NCBI GenBank assembly: GCA_000435475.1
Contig: FR896051.1
Location: 28,382 to 62,934 of the forward strand
Origin: Cryptobacterium sp. CAG:338
Lineage (GTDB): Bacteria; Actinomycetota; Coriobacteriia; Coriobacteriales; Eggerthellaceae
Direction of reading: 5' to 3'
Length of the DNA: 34,553 nt
Shown here: positions 7,307 to 16,504 of the stretch, one piece after another
Position numbering within the stretch: position 1 is the stretch's first letter
Layout: every line of letters starts with the position of its first letter
Notes under the pieces: model-generated
The model's database searches: none
What the model was told of the DNA's origin: nothing
Seen by the model: the letters and a program-made list of their open reading frames with translations, nothing else
Made by a program: the position numbers and the translations under genes

Positions 7307-7999
7307 CTATTCAAATTCATCGCTAAAAATAGCGCGGCCAACGCGGACAATCGTAGTACCAAAGCCTACCGCACTCCGCCAATCTTCGGTCATTCCCATA
7401 GAAAGAGCAGACAAATGACACGATATGCCTTTGTTCTGTAATCGAACTTGAAGATTATCGCGTAAGCGCTCTAGTCCTGAAAAGGTTGCCACAATGGCTT
7501 CTTCTTTTCCTTGAGGCGCCATAGTCATAAGCCCCTCAATGGAAATATGAGAAAGCCCCGCCGCTCTCTCAAGTATTCCTTCCACTTCATCGGGAGAAAA
7601 TCCGCTTTTACTTTCCTCACCCGATACATTTACTTCCAAAAGTAACCGCTGACATTTCCCTATTTTTTCTGCAGCAGAATCTATCTTTGAAAGATGCGCT
7701 TCTTTGCATACCGAATGGATAAGAGTAGACGCAGAAACAATATCAGGAATTCGACGTGATTGAATATTGCCAATAAAATGCCACTCCACCTGAGGAAAGG
7801 CAGAAGATTTACGCAGTAGTTCATCGGGGCGATTTTCGCCAAATGCTGTCGCACCCGCCTCTATAGCAAGCGCCACTTGATCAAGGTCAACCGTTTTCGA
7901 AACAGCAAGCAACAATACCTCTTGAGGGTTTCTTCCCGCCTTATTGCATTCTTCATCTAATTCACTGCGCAAATGCTGATATCGACTTGCTGTGCTCAT
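7307..7999 (-). CDS. yggS: YggS/PLPBP-family pyridoxal phosphate homeostasis protein
   Basis: This family binds PLP on a fold-type III barrel without known catalysis and keeps vitamin B6 and amino-acid pools in balance. The 230 residues show LLAVSKT with Lys35 as the PLP Schiff-base lysine, FGENRPDELLRK (53-64), WHFIGNIQSRR, LLLEVNVSGEESKSGF, LMTMAP and the phosphate-binding end SMGMTEDWRSAVGFGTTIVRVGRAIF. The consensus reads SMGMS; the threonine here is a mild change. AAGGAG sits 6 nt before the ATG. The gene follows pgeF with a 187-bp gap that may hold its own promoter, but I could not identify one with confidence. Confidence 0.94.
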   Translation of the reverse strand: MSTASRYQHLRSELDEECNKAGRNPQEVLLLAVSKTVDLDQVALAIEAGATAFGENRPDELLRKSSAFPQVEWHFIGNIQSRRIPDIVSASTLIHSVCKEAHLSKIDSAAEKIGKCQRLLLEVNVSGEESKSGFSPDEVEGILERAAGLSHISIEGLMTMAPQGKEEAIVATFSGLERLRDNLQVRLQNKGISCHLSALSMGMTEDWRSAVGFGTTIVRVGRAIFSDEFE

Positions 8000-8186
8000 G
8001 CTTGCTCCTTGTCATATATACGCTCAAGTGTAGTCTTTTATGAACTCACCTTTAGGTTTACTCTTCTAAAAACGCACCCTTTGCAATTTAAGCTTTTGAA
8101 AATTAATCTACCAATGAGAAGGCATTACCCCAAGTACATCTAGAAGTATCTTCAGGAAAACGTTCATTGCCCAATACGAAGATAAT

Positions 8187-9017
8187 CTACGTCGAACGAA
8201 CGGCAAATGCTCCATGGCGCCCCGTCACGCCATTTTCTGCTCTATACGAAAAGAATTCATCAGTATGACAAACCGTACAAAGCCCCAGATCACATATTCT
8301 TTCAGGTGAAATTCCTGCTTGGACAAGCTGCGTTTGAAGTGCTTGCGCAAGATCGATATGGCGATAACCCGCATCACAAGATTTACCAAAGGTGTCTACG
8401 AATAAATCATGAAGCTCTTCGCTTGTCTCAAAGCATTCCCGTCGGATATGAGGACCAAAGTAGACATTGTATGACCCAAGTGCCTTACTTCCGATTTTAC
8501 GCTCATCAAGTTGCGCCATGCGAAGTGCTGCCTTAACCGCAATGGTATTCATAACGCCTCGCCAACCAGCATGCACAACCGCAAAACATCCACTCGGTGA
8601 AACCAGTATTATCGGCACGCAATCGGCATAGCATAAAAGCGCTGCGACACGAGGCGCGTCTATCACAAGCCCATCGGCGCCTTTATCGATTTCAAGTAAA
8701 AAATTCAAAAGGTCAGTTTGAGCATCAACCGTTAAAACCGTATCGCCGTGAACTTGCTTTGGGACCAGCAAGGGTGCTTCAGGCGTGGAAAAAGCTTCTC
8801 TTACCCGATTGCGATTTTCTAGTACATCAGGCCTAAAATCACCCACATGAGTACCCAGATTCAGTGATTCATAAGAACCTTTGCTTACCCCGCCTTTTCG
8901 GCAAGTAAAAGCAATTCGAACCCCCGTTGCCTCAAAAAGAGCTTCATCGGAATACGCCTCAATAGACGCAAAACGACCCTTGGCTAACTTCGGATAAGGT
9001 AGAACAAGGGTCGTCAT
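8187..9017 (-). CDS. pgeF: YfiH/PgeF-family (LACC1-like) purine nucleoside phosphorylase / polyphenol oxidase
   Basis: Proteins of this family were first called multicopper polyphenol oxidases. They are now known to act on purine nucleosides, and in E. coli YfiH also edits peptidoglycan precursors. All three conserved metal ligands are present: His90 in KQVHG, Cys133 in CYADCVPI and His149 in VVHAGWRG. The tail contains DLGLCTVCHTDEFFSYRAENGVTGRHGAFA, the family C-terminal signature. The 276 residues are slightly longer than usual because of the N-terminus. It follows ftsZ by 71 bp, the standard place for the gene in Gram-positive dcw clusters and consistent with a cell-wall quality-control role, though that role is inferred. 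Confidence 0.92.
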   Translation of the reverse strand: MTTLVLPYPKLAKGRFASIEAYSDEALFEATGVRIAFTCRKGGVSKGSYESLNLGTHVGDFRPDVLENRNRVREAFSTPEAPLLVPKQVHGDTVLTVDAQTDLLNFLLEIDKGADGLVIDAPRVAALLCYADCVPIILVSPSGCFAVVHAGWRGVMNTIAVKAALRMAQLDERKIGSKALGSYNVYFGPHIRRECFETSEELHDLFVDTFGKSCDAGYRHIDLAQALQTQLVQAGISPERICDLGLCTVCHTDEFFSYRAENGVTGRHGAFAVRST

Positions 9018-9088
9018 AATAGCCTTCTTAGCTGTTTGGGTAATTCCTACGATTTACTTCACACAAATTGCGTGCTAGCCAGTAGATC

Positions 9089-10210
9089 TTACTGACGTTT
9101 TAAGAAATCAGGAATGTAGTCTTCGTCGGCAAAACGTGGCTCCGAAGGATACAACGGACGCTGGCTTTGTGCTGGCTTTGGCGCAGAAGCTGCTTGCTGC
9201 GTAGTAGAAGCGAACATATTGTCACGACGGGAGAAATCCATCGCAGCTTGGTTGCTGGTTGCTTTAAATCCCGTTGCAATAACAGTAATGCGAATGGTGT
9301 CACCTAACTCAGGATCAACGATCTGGCCGTAAATGATGTTGGCATTTTCGTCAGCAACGGCTTCAACCACGCGAGCTGCTTCATCAACTTCGGACAAAGC
9401 AAGTTCTGGTCCGCCTGCAATAGAGAACAGGATGCGAGAAGCACCTGCAATTGAGGTTTCAAGTAAGCTTGAATTGATGGCCTGCTCTGCTGCTTCCAAT
9501 GCACGAGAATCACCCGAAGCAATGCCGATACCCATCATGGCAGTACCTGCATCCTTCATAACCGTGCGGATGTCTGCAAAGTCAAGGTTAATCAAACCAG
9601 GGATGGTAATAAGGTCCGTAACGCCCTGGATACCTTGACGCAACGTATCGTCAGCGATGCGGAAAGCGTCCAACATGCTCGTTTTCTTTTCGACGATTTC
9701 AAGAAGGCGATCGTTTGGAATAACAATAAGCGTATCTACCTTCTGAGAAAGAAAATCGATACCCTGCTCAGCTTGATTACGGCGAAGACGTCCTTCGAAG
9801 CTAAAGGGTTTCGTAACAATACCTACGGTAAGCGCACCGATTTCTTCACGTGCGATCTCTGCCACTACGGGAGCTGCACCCGTACCGGTACCGCCGCCTT
9901 CACCTGCAGTAACAAAAACCATATCAGCATCAGCAAGAGCTTCACGAATCTCAGTACGAGACTCTTCAGCCGCCTGGCAGCCAACCTCTGGGTTAGCACC
10001 CGCACCAAGGCCACGAGTAATCTCTTCGCCAATATGAATTGTTTTGTCAGCATCGGAAAGCATAAGTGCTTGGCGATCCGTATTAACTGCGATAAATTCA
10101 ACACCCTTAATGCCGGCTTCTACCATTCGGTTAACCGCATTAGTGCCGCCACCGCCAACGCCAACGACCTTAATCACCGCGAGGTTGTCAGAGCCAAGAA
10201 TCTGTTGCAT
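9089..10210 (-). CDS. ftsZ: Cell division GTPase FtsZ
   Basis: FtsZ is the tubulin-like GTPase that forms the Z-ring. The 373 residues include VVGVGGGGTNAVNRM (15-29), the GTP-binding tubulin signature GGGTGTG (105-111), the T7-loop region INLDFADIRTV and a C-terminal conserved peptide YIPDFLKRQ. That last peptide is the site where SepF and other partners bind in relatives. The variable linker before it is short, about 45 residues. A separate predicted promoter lies about 80 bp upstream, so ftsZ can probably be transcribed independently of the wall genes. The Shine-Dalgarno is weak (AAAGCGAG region). No ftsA precedes it. Confidence 0.98.
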   Translation of the reverse strand: MQQILGSDNLAVIKVVGVGGGGTNAVNRMVEAGIKGVEFIAVNTDRQALMLSDADKTIHIGEEITRGLGAGANPEVGCQAAEESRTEIREALADADMVFVTAGEGGGTGTGAAPVVAEIAREEIGALTVGIVTKPFSFEGRLRRNQAEQGIDFLSQKVDTLIVIPNDRLLEIVEKKTSMLDAFRIADDTLRQGIQGVTDLITIPGLINLDFADIRTVMKDAGTAMMGIGIASGDSRALEAAEQAINSSLLETSIAGASRILFSIAGGPELALSEVDEAARVVEAVADENANIIYGQIVDPELGDTIRITVIATGFKATSNQAAMDFSRRDNMFASTTQQAASAPKPAQSQRPLYPSEPRFADEDYIPDFLKRQ

Positions 10211-10284
10211 ATTTGCTCGCTTTCAGTTTTATTTCAGCGCCATCCCACAAAAGGGCAAGCCCTTATAGTTTGGACATCTTGAAC

Positions 10285-10312
10285 ATTGTACACAATGGAT
10301 TGCGGTTTGCAA
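10285..10312 (-). promoter_or_regulatory. Predicted promoter of ftsZ
   Basis: On the minus strand TTGCAA (10312-10307) and TACAAT (10290-10285) are spaced 16 bp apart in the ftsQ-ftsZ gap. A short AAGGG-CTTG-CCCTT hairpin lies in the leader downstream. Good match to a vegetative promoter. Confidence 0.6.
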
Positions 10313-10335
10313 AACAACACCGTCAATATCAGGGA

Positions 10336-11397
10336 TTACATCGACCTCCAGACGGGTTTATTCACAACTCGTACATTGATGTACGATATTTTTCCCTCAT
10401 ATTGTTGCAAAAGTTCAAGACATACTCGTTCTTTATCTCTAATATCCTGTGAATCACCAAAGGCGATTTCAACTCCATTGTCGAGAGTTAACGTGGTGGA
10501 ATTACTGCTTGCAGCCGAAACGCTCTTGATTTGATCAGCAAGTTCTGTCGTCATACCGTCAATGATCGAAAGAGCATTCTCTACATTTGCATTGTTGCAA
10601 TATTTCCCTGCCTCTGGGGAAGACCCATAAGGAATATCAGTAATCTCTAGCGCGTTTGCGGCATCTTCGTATATCGATGCAGGAAGCGCTTGACCTTCTT
10701 CGCTATTTTGGTCCGGCAACTCCGTAAGCCACATACCGTCAGGAGCTAAAGCCCAACGTTCAACTGTATTGGACTCATCTACCGTGACCGAAACAACCGC
10801 AGAAATGCTGCGTTCGGTGATACTTAAATTAAGGGTATCGGGAAAAACCCTATCAACACTTGCGCTTTCTACCCAAGGATTTGAAGTTAATCGTGAAGTA
10901 ATGCCATTGGCATCCACATTGAGAAGAGTAGTTCCTTCAGGGACTGCAGCGAGTTCGGTCATTTCTTCAGCGGTGATATGAGAAACGCCCGATACGGTAA
11001 CTTGTCGTACCGTAAACACCCCTGAATTAGCAAGAACAACCCCGCCTATGCCCAATACCGCAATGAGCGCGACGATAACTATAACTACCACCGGAAGACG
11101 CCTTGATGCACGCCGCGCACGATATCGCGCAGCATTGTGAACCTCAGAAACACTAACTGAGCGAAGCGGCTGATCGGCCTGCTGGTATCCACGATCCGCT
11201 GAACGAGGTATACGAGCGGATCCCCCTACCCCCGCCGAAGAACCCCTCGTGCGAGAAGAGGTGTGAGCCGTTCTTCGAGGAGATCTACCTTGGGTCGGAC
11301 GACCCTTTATCGTTGTAGGTCGCGCCGATGGTCTATTCCTCGAAGACGTTACCCTTGAAACCGAGGAAGCGGACCTCCGTCTCGAGTTCGATGCCAT
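10336..11397 (-). CDS. ftsQ: FtsQ/DivIB divisome protein
   Basis: A bitopic divisome protein that bridges FtsL-type proteins and the septal synthase. It has a roughly 100-residue cytoplasmic tail very rich in Arg and Ser with almost no acidic residues, one membrane segment (about 101-124), then a POTRA domain (VFTVRQVTVSGVSHITAEEM, about 127-197) and the FtsQ beta domain (NPWVESASVDRVFPDTLNLSITER). The start at 11397 lies 65 bp inside murB in another frame. It is supported by GAGGAGG 4 nt upstream of the ATG and by the lack of any other start before the POTRA domain. Order murC-murB-ftsQ-ftsZ is common in Gram-positive bacteria. Confidence 0.93.
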   Translation of the reverse strand: MASNSRRRSASSVSRVTSSRNRPSARPTTIKGRPTQGRSPRRTAHTSSRTRGSSAGVGGSARIPRSADRGYQQADQPLRSVSVSEVHNAARYRARRASRRLPVVVIVIVALIAVLGIGGVVLANSGVFTVRQVTVSGVSHITAEEMTELAAVPEGTTLLNVDANGITSRLTSNPWVESASVDRVFPDTLNLSITERSISAVVSVTVDESNTVERWALAPDGMWLTELPDQNSEEGQALPASIYEDAANALEITDIPYGSSPEAGKYCNNANVENALSIIDGMTTELADQIKSVSAASSNSTTLTLDNGVEIAFGDSQDIRDKERVCLELLQQYEGKISYINVRVVNKPVWRSM

Positions 11398-12277
11398 AGC
11401 GCCTCCTCACTTCTTCTCGAGCGGTTCTGATAAGCGTCAAAACATCATGAGCTGATGCAGATCCGGTATTTACTATGAAATTGGCATGCTTTTCTGAAAT
11501 ACACGCGCCACCACAAGCTTTGCCCTTTAATCCCGCTTTTTCAATCAGCGCGCCCGCAGAGCCCTGTTCGGGATTACGAAAAACACTTCCACAAGAGGGA
11601 TAGTCAAGGGGTTGACTTGCCTTGCGCCTTGCAAGCAACGAAGTCATTCGTTCATGGATATTACCCGAAAATGCACGCTCAAGTTTTAATTCGCATTCAA
11701 CAAGCACTTCGTTTGGTAAAAACGAAGAGGTGCGATACCCCCACGTCAAGTCGCTTGCAACGTAGCGTTTTAGTCCCGTTTGTGCATTGTATGCCGTAAC
11801 AGACACCACGCGAGAACCCATCCAGTCGTTTCGGGTGCCCGCATTTTGAACTAAAGCACCTCCCACGGTGCCAGGAGTACCCACCGCAAATTCCATGCCA
11901 GAATATCCATGATGAAATACTTCTTGCACGAGACGAGAAAGCATGGTTCCTGTACCTACTACTACATGCTGCACTTCGTCATCGAAACGCCACGCACGAA
12001 AATCCCCCGCGAGGGTTATAACTACTCCGTCGTAACCCTCATCTGATACAAGTAAATCTGAACCTTTGCCCGTTATAAACCACGGAAGCCGCTCGTCAGC
12101 GCACACCTTAAGTATTGCACCGAGCGCAGCAATTGAATTCACTTCTACAAAAGCTCTTGCAGGGCCGCCAATGCGATACGTAGTATGGCGAGCCATTGGT
12201 TCGTTTAATCGAATTGTTCCTTCAAAATCGTCATCGAAACGCATCAGTTCCAATTCCGAGGCATGACGAGCCGCCAT
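11333..12277 (-). CDS. murB: UDP-N-acetylenolpyruvoylglucosamine reductase MurB
   Basis: MurB is the FAD enzyme that reduces the enolpyruvyl group to make UDP-MurNAc. FAD-binding motifs are visible in TTYRIGGPARAFVEV (31-45) and GMEFAVGTPGTVGGALVQNAG. The catalytic segment SCGSVFRNP carries the proton-donating Ser and Arg, and ETEVRFLG near the end supplies the conserved Glu. The 314 residues fit the type II enzyme. Its start codon overlaps the murC stop in TAATG, and its own 3' end runs 65 bp into ftsQ, so murC, murB and ftsQ look translationally coupled. Confidence 0.95.
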   Translation of the reverse strand: MAARHASELELMRFDDDFEGTIRLNEPMARHTTYRIGGPARAFVEVNSIAALGAILKVCADERLPWFITGKGSDLLVSDEGYDGVVITLAGDFRAWRFDDEVQHVVVGTGTMLSRLVQEVFHHGYSGMEFAVGTPGTVGGALVQNAGTRNDWMGSRVVSVTAYNAQTGLKRYVASDLTWGYRTSSFLPNEVLVECELKLERAFSGNIHERMTSLLARRKASQPLDYPSCGSVFRNPEQGSAGALIEKAGLKGKACGGACISEKHANFIVNTGSASAHDVLTLIRTAREEVRRRYGIELETEVRFLGFKGNVFEE

Positions 12278-13701
12278 TAGTGCTTGCTCTTTTCCTCGTC
12301 CTGGAGAGCCGCAAGCAGTTCTGGACCAACGCCGGTTACGTCGCCAGCGCCCATTGTGATCACCAGATCACCTGACGTTAAATTATCCACAAGATAAGGA
12401 ATGAGTTTCATGCGGCGATCGATATAAGCAAGCTTTTCAGTATCACCCACATGATCCAAAACAGGCTGCATAAAAGTTGCACCTGTTATACCAGGAATTG
12501 GAGTTTCTCCCGCCGAATAGACATTCATGAACACCACAAAATCTGCCTGATCAAACGCTGAAGCAAATTCGTCTTTGAGAACTTCAGTGAACAGCTTCAC
12601 GCGAGAATAGCGATGCGGCTGAAAAACGACACAGACTCGCTTGAAATCGAGACTCTTTGCCGCAGAGATAGTCGCAGCGATTTCAGTGGGATGATGAGCG
12701 TAATCGTCCAAGATAGTTATTCCGCCCACTTCTCCTACGAGATCGAATCTACGACGAACGCCCGAAAAATCTCCGAGCACTTCCGCTGCGCGCTGAACAT
12801 CAAAACCTTGTGTCATCAGGAGGGTAAGAACACCCGCCGCATTAAGCGCATTGTGCTGACCAGGATTTTGCTTCAAGCGACACGCAAGCGCTATTCCGTT
12901 AGGCAATGTTACGGTAAAAGAAGTCGAAACTCCCGATACCGCATAATCGGATACCGTAGTATCGCATTCATCAGAAAAGCCATAAGTCAGAACTTTACGA
13001 CCCGTTTGACGCGCCACTTCAACGAGCGCTTTATCTTCTCCGCACACCACACAACAACCATCGTCGTGCGCAGAAGACATAAAGTCGCCGAATAATTTAT
13101 AGATCTCATTGAGATCTTCATAATGATCCAAATGATCCGCTTCGATATTAGTTACCAGAACCGATTCTGGATCAAGATAGGTAAATGATTTATCGCTTTC
13201 ATCGGCTTCTACAACGTAGTAGTCGCCCTTACCACTATGTGCATTGGAATTGTAGGCTCGAACAATACCTCCGATAAGAAACGTAGGATCAAAACCCATT
13301 CCATCAATTACCGAGGCAAGCATTGAGGAAGTCGTGGTCTTTCCATGAGTGCCCGCAACCGCTAAGGTTCGACGCCCTCTTCCCAATTCTGCGAGCATCT
13401 TTGCGCGATGCCAAATAGGAATCTCGCGTCGTTTTGCTTCCTGAAGTTCAGGGTTATTTTCCAAAATTGCAGTGGAGACCACCACTACATCGGGATTTTC
13501 AGATTCCAAATTAGAAGCCTTCTGCCCAATGTAAATGCGCACACCAGCCTCACGCAATTGCTGCGTGTAACGGCTCTCACGCAAGTCGGAGCCTGATACT
13601 TCCATACCTTGTTCTTTAGCAACGCGGGCAATACCACTCATACCCACGCCACCAATACCAATAAAATGTACGTTTTTGATGCGATTCTCTGTCACGGACA
13701 T
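12277..13701 (-). CDS. murC: UDP-N-acetylmuramate-L-alanine ligase MurC
   Basis: MurC adds L-alanine to UDP-MurNAc, the first peptide stem residue. The 474 residues contain the N-terminal Rossmann motif HFIGIGGVGMSGIA (12-25), the ATP-binding loop GTHGKTTT (117-124), VVEADESDKSF and the C-terminal ligase parts DDYAHHPTEI and FQPHRYSR. It is followed by murB with a one-base overlap and preceded by an 82-bp gap after murG. A TACAAT box lies in that gap but without a convincing -35. MurC, MurD, MurE and MurF are all present in the cluster, so the stem peptide pathway is complete apart from D-Ala-D-Ala ligase. Confidence 0.97.
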   Translation of the reverse strand: MSVTENRIKNVHFIGIGGVGMSGIARVAKEQGMEVSGSDLRESRYTQQLREAGVRIYIGQKASNLESENPDVVVVSTAILENNPELQEAKRREIPIWHRAKMLAELGRGRRTLAVAGTHGKTTTSSMLASVIDGMGFDPTFLIGGIVRAYNSNAHSGKGDYYVVEADESDKSFTYLDPESVLVTNIEADHLDHYEDLNEIYKLFGDFMSSAHDDGCCVVCGEDKALVEVARQTGRKVLTYGFSDECDTTVSDYAVSGVSTSFTVTLPNGIALACRLKQNPGQHNALNAAGVLTLLMTQGFDVQRAAEVLGDFSGVRRRFDLVGEVGGITILDDYAHHPTEIAATISAAKSLDFKRVCVVFQPHRYSRVKLFTEVLKDEFASAFDQADFVVFMNVYSAGETPIPGITGATFMQPVLDHVGDTEKLAYIDRRMKLIPYLVDNLTSGDLVITMGAGDVTGVGPELLAALQDEEKSKH

Positions 13702-13783
13702 CCTCCTCGAGATCGCCCCTTATTGTATAAAATCTTCCAAGCCTATAGCGCAAACACACAGTATTCGCGAAAACAATCTGGAA

Positions 13784-15064
13784 CTACTTATGCTGCTGGT
13801 TAGTCTCTTCGTCGATAGATTTTTCTTCATTTCCATCGGCGTCCACATTTGAATCAGCGTCCGTTTCCGCTTCAGCATCGACGTCAGCATCAGTATCAGC
13901 ATCAGAACTTGAGCTAATAGCTTTTTCTTCCTGTTGTTTTTTGAATTCGTCAAAGAGATCTGGCCATTTGGACTTTATCATCAATTCCACGACATCAGCT
14001 AAACGTGCCGCCGCATCAACCGTTTCGAAAGACTGGGCAGCCTTGCTCATATCCTCACGAAGCTGTTTATCTTTCAAAAGGCCCAAAACGCTGTTAGAAA
14101 ATTCCTGTGTTTCAACCTTATCATCTGCGATAAGAAGAGCAGCGCCTCTTTCAACATATTCTTTTGCATTTGCTGTTTGATGATCTGCGGTCGCAAAAGG
14201 AAACGGAATCAAAATCGCGGGAATGCAGCGAGCAGAAATTTCCGCCAGAGACGATGCGCCTGCTCGAGAAACCACTAAATCAGTTGCAGCAAGCACTGCT
14301 CCCATATTGTCTTCATAGTCCTTAACCAAATAGCGTTTTTGCTCCTCTTCGGTTAATGCAAGGGCTTCACGTACCGTTTCGAATTCCTTCGGTCCAGTAA
14401 TGTGCACTACATAAACGTTATCAAGCGAAAGCAACTCGTCTTTCATCTGAGTGATTGCCGTATTGATATGACGCGCACCCAAACTTCCACCAAATACCAA
14501 AAGCAACGTGGCATCTTCAGGAATCCCTAAGTAATTTCGTCCTTCTTCTCTCGTAGCCTCAAGAACAGATTTTCTTACTGGGTTACCCGTTACGATAACC
14601 TTCGTCTGATCTTTGATGGTTCGACCAGCTGACGCGTAAGTTAAGGCAACCGCTGCAGCATTTTTCGAAAGATAATCATTTGCCATGCCCATGACAGAAT
14701 TCTGCTCATGAATAACCAAAGGAACGCGGAATGCCTTTGCTGCACGACCAGCAGGAAGGCAAGCGTATCCACCAAACACTACTACCGCACTCGGCTTGAG
14801 TTCTGCAAACCACCTGCCTGCTTCATTAGCAGAATGAGAGAGCTTTTTGAGCCCCTTTGCTAAGGTAAGAGGATGGCTGCGATCAAATCCAGAGACCTCA
14901 AAACCCTTAAAAGGTATTCCTGCCATTTCGACAAGAGGCTTCTCTACCCCATTGGGAGTACCTGCAAAATACACTTCGTGACCACGCTCTTGCAGCACCT
15001 CTGCAAGAGCAAGTGCAGGATTGATATGGCCAGCGGTTCCACCGCCTGACAAAACTATACGCAT
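13784..15064 (-). CDS. murG: MurG lipid II synthase with an acidic C-terminal tail
   Basis: MurG transfers GlcNAc from UDP-GlcNAc to lipid I at the inner face of the membrane. The N-terminus MRIVLSGGGTAGHINPALALAE has the glycine-rich GGGTAGH loop (7-13). Further GT-B motifs are VFGGYACLPAGRAA, VIHEQNSVMGMAN, LVFGGSLGARHIN and SRAGASSLAEI. The start at 15064 is chosen because AAGGAGGT (15079-15072) lies 8 nt upstream. A TTG at 15088 in the same frame would place the ribosome binding site inside the gene. The core ends near residue 370. The remaining 55 or so residues are extremely Asp, Glu, Ala and Ser rich (repeated DAD and DADVD), a tail not seen in ordinary MurG. Confidence 0.95.
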   Translation of the reverse strand: MRIVLSGGGTAGHINPALALAEVLQERGHEVYFAGTPNGVEKPLVEMAGIPFKGFEVSGFDRSHPLTLAKGLKKLSHSANEAGRWFAELKPSAVVVFGGYACLPAGRAAKAFRVPLVIHEQNSVMGMANDYLSKNAAAVALTYASAGRTIKDQTKVIVTGNPVRKSVLEATREEGRNYLGIPEDATLLLVFGGSLGARHINTAITQMKDELLSLDNVYVVHITGPKEFETVREALALTEEEQKRYLVKDYEDNMGAVLAATDLVVSRAGASSLAEISARCIPAILIPFPFATADHQTANAKEYVERGAALLIADDKVETQEFSNSVLGLLKDKQLREDMSKAAQSFETVDAAARLADVVELMIKSKWPDLFDEFKKQQEEKAISSSSDADTDADVDAEAETDADSNVDADGNEEKSIDEETNQQHK

Positions 15065-15071
15065 CCTTTTT

Positions 15072-15079
15072 ACCTCCTT
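15072..15079 (-). promoter_or_regulatory. Ribosome binding site deciding the murG start
   Basis: AAGGAGGT, a full Shine-Dalgarno, lies 7 nt before the ATG at 15064 and excludes the upstream TTG at 15088. Confidence 0.8.
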
Positions 15080-15137
15080 GACGCCCAATACGTTGAATTG
15101 GGCTTTATTTTCCTCAAGTCGAAAACTTTAACATCCC

Positions 15138-16496
15138 TTAAGAGGGTCGCCCTCTATTTCCGCTACCATGCACCACTTGAAATGAGCCTCGCATCGCATT
15201 ACCCCGATACGGCTGGGCAGCTTGATTAAACCTTGAAGCCGTCCTGCGCACCGTGGAACCTTGACGCTGCGGTTGTGCATACGTTGATACTACATGTAAT
15301 TGTTCGCGACGTTGACGATACTCGTCTTCATTATGAGAATCAAAAGAAATAGCCAAAATGATTCCCACCAACAAAAGCGAGGAAATCATTGAAGATCCAC
15401 CCGAAGAGATAAAGGGAAGCGGCTTACCTGTTGTGGGGAACAATCCAACCACGCAAGCAATATTCAAAAATGCCTGGAATACGATCATTGTGGTCAGACC
15501 TGCTGCCACAAACCCACTAAACATAGATTTTGATTGACTTGCAATAAGGAATCCTCCACGAAGGAATACCAAAAAGGCAACAATTACTAAAAGAGCACCC
15601 ACGAGGCCGAGCTCCTCGCCGATGATAGCAAAAATGAAGTCGGTCTCCGCTTCAGGAAGATACTGCAACTTTTCGTATGAATTTCCTATTCCTACACCAA
15701 AGACTCCCCCTGCAGCAAGCGCCTTGAATGAATGAATCAGCTGATATCCCGTTCCTTGCTCGTCTGCCCAAGGATCCAAAAAGTTAAAAAGTCGATCAGA
15801 GCGGTAGCTTGAAACCAAAATAGAAATCAAGACCATCACGGCACCAAGCGCTAACAAACCAATTATTGCCCTGCTCGGCAGGCCCGATAGTACCAAAACC
15901 ATGAAAAGGCCCACACAACAAATAAGCGTAGTACCGAGGTCTGATTGCGTGATAAACAAAAACCCTAAAGGAATGATGATAAAAATTGCCGCTTGTCTAA
16001 ATACTTCCTGCATATCAATTGCGCCGTTGCGATAATCTTCGGCAATGCGTGCCGCTAAAAGCACAAATGCAATTTTTGCAAATTCGGAAATCTGGATACT
16101 CACAGGACCAATAATCAGCCAGCGCTTTGCACCAAGGCCAACGGTGCCTAAGAGGGCAGTCAAAACAAGAAGAGCCACGCAGATACCCCAAAACACCAGA
16201 GCGCCTGCTCCGCGCAAGAAATCATGCTTCCCAAACAGAATAGCCGCCACCGCAAATACGATGCCGATAACCACAAACGCGCACTGTTTAATAGCCTCTC
16301 CCGTTGAATCTCCCTGCTCAACAAAAGCAGTGATAGACGAAGAGGAATACACCATGACAAGGCCTAAAACGACCAAGGCAAGCGTAGATAAAGCAACCAT
16401 CACCCGCGGTGCCATGATGTGTGCTGGTGCACTTTTAAAAAACGAACGTGAGGGCGATTTGCTGCGTTTAGAGTTTGTTTGTTCCGCCCGTGGCAT
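15138..16496 (-). CDS. ftsW: FtsW septal SEDS glycosyltransferase
   Basis: FtsW is the polytopic SEDS enzyme that polymerises lipid II at the septum together with its partner class B PBP. About ten membrane segments are visible between residues 29 and 395. SEDS signatures are MVYSSSS, GAKRWLIIGPVSIQISEFAKIAFVL, TQSDLGTTLI, EAETDFIFAIIGEELG and PFISSGGSSMI. Both cytoplasmic ends are basic and Ser or Arg rich (first 28 and last 55 residues). It could be a RodA, but the position between murD and murG argues for FtsW. The 452 residues are longer than E. coli FtsW because of the tails. It follows murD by 8 bp. Confidence 0.94.
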   Translation of the reverse strand: MPRAEQTNSKRSKSPSRSFFKSAPAHIMAPRVMVALSTLALVVLGLVMVYSSSSITAFVEQGDSTGEAIKQCAFVVIGIVFAVAAILFGKHDFLRGAGALVFWGICVALLVLTALLGTVGLGAKRWLIIGPVSIQISEFAKIAFVLLAARIAEDYRNGAIDMQEVFRQAAIFIIIPLGFLFITQSDLGTTLICCVGLFMVLVLSGLPSRAIIGLLALGAVMVLISILVSSYRSDRLFNFLDPWADEQGTGYQLIHSFKALAAGGVFGVGIGNSYEKLQYLPEAETDFIFAIIGEELGLVGALLVIVAFLVFLRGGFLIASQSKSMFSGFVAAGLTTMIVFQAFLNIACVVGLFPTTGKPLPFISSGGSSMISSLLLVGIILAISFDSHNEDEYRQRREQLHVVSTYAQPQRQGSTVRRTASRFNQAAQPYRGNAMRGSFQVVHGSGNRGRPS

Positions 16497-16504
16497 AATC
16501 CTGT

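Noticed and set aside
10240..10262. Terminator in the ftsZ leader
   Set aside because: The AAGGG/CCCTT stem is only 5 bp with a 4-nt loop and a poor T-tract, too weak to call.
9635..10282. Long open frame (215 codons) on the plus strand opposite ftsZ
   Set aside because: It is a shadow of ftsZ: antisense to conserved FtsZ motifs, no family resemblance, and rich in unusual residues expected from a reversed reading.
12613..13095. 160-codon open frame opposite murC
   Set aside because: Shadow frame of murC with no supporting features.
15065..15088. Upstream TTG start for murG
   Set aside because: It would put the AAGGAGGT ribosome binding site inside the gene and add residues before the conserved MRIVLSGGG start.
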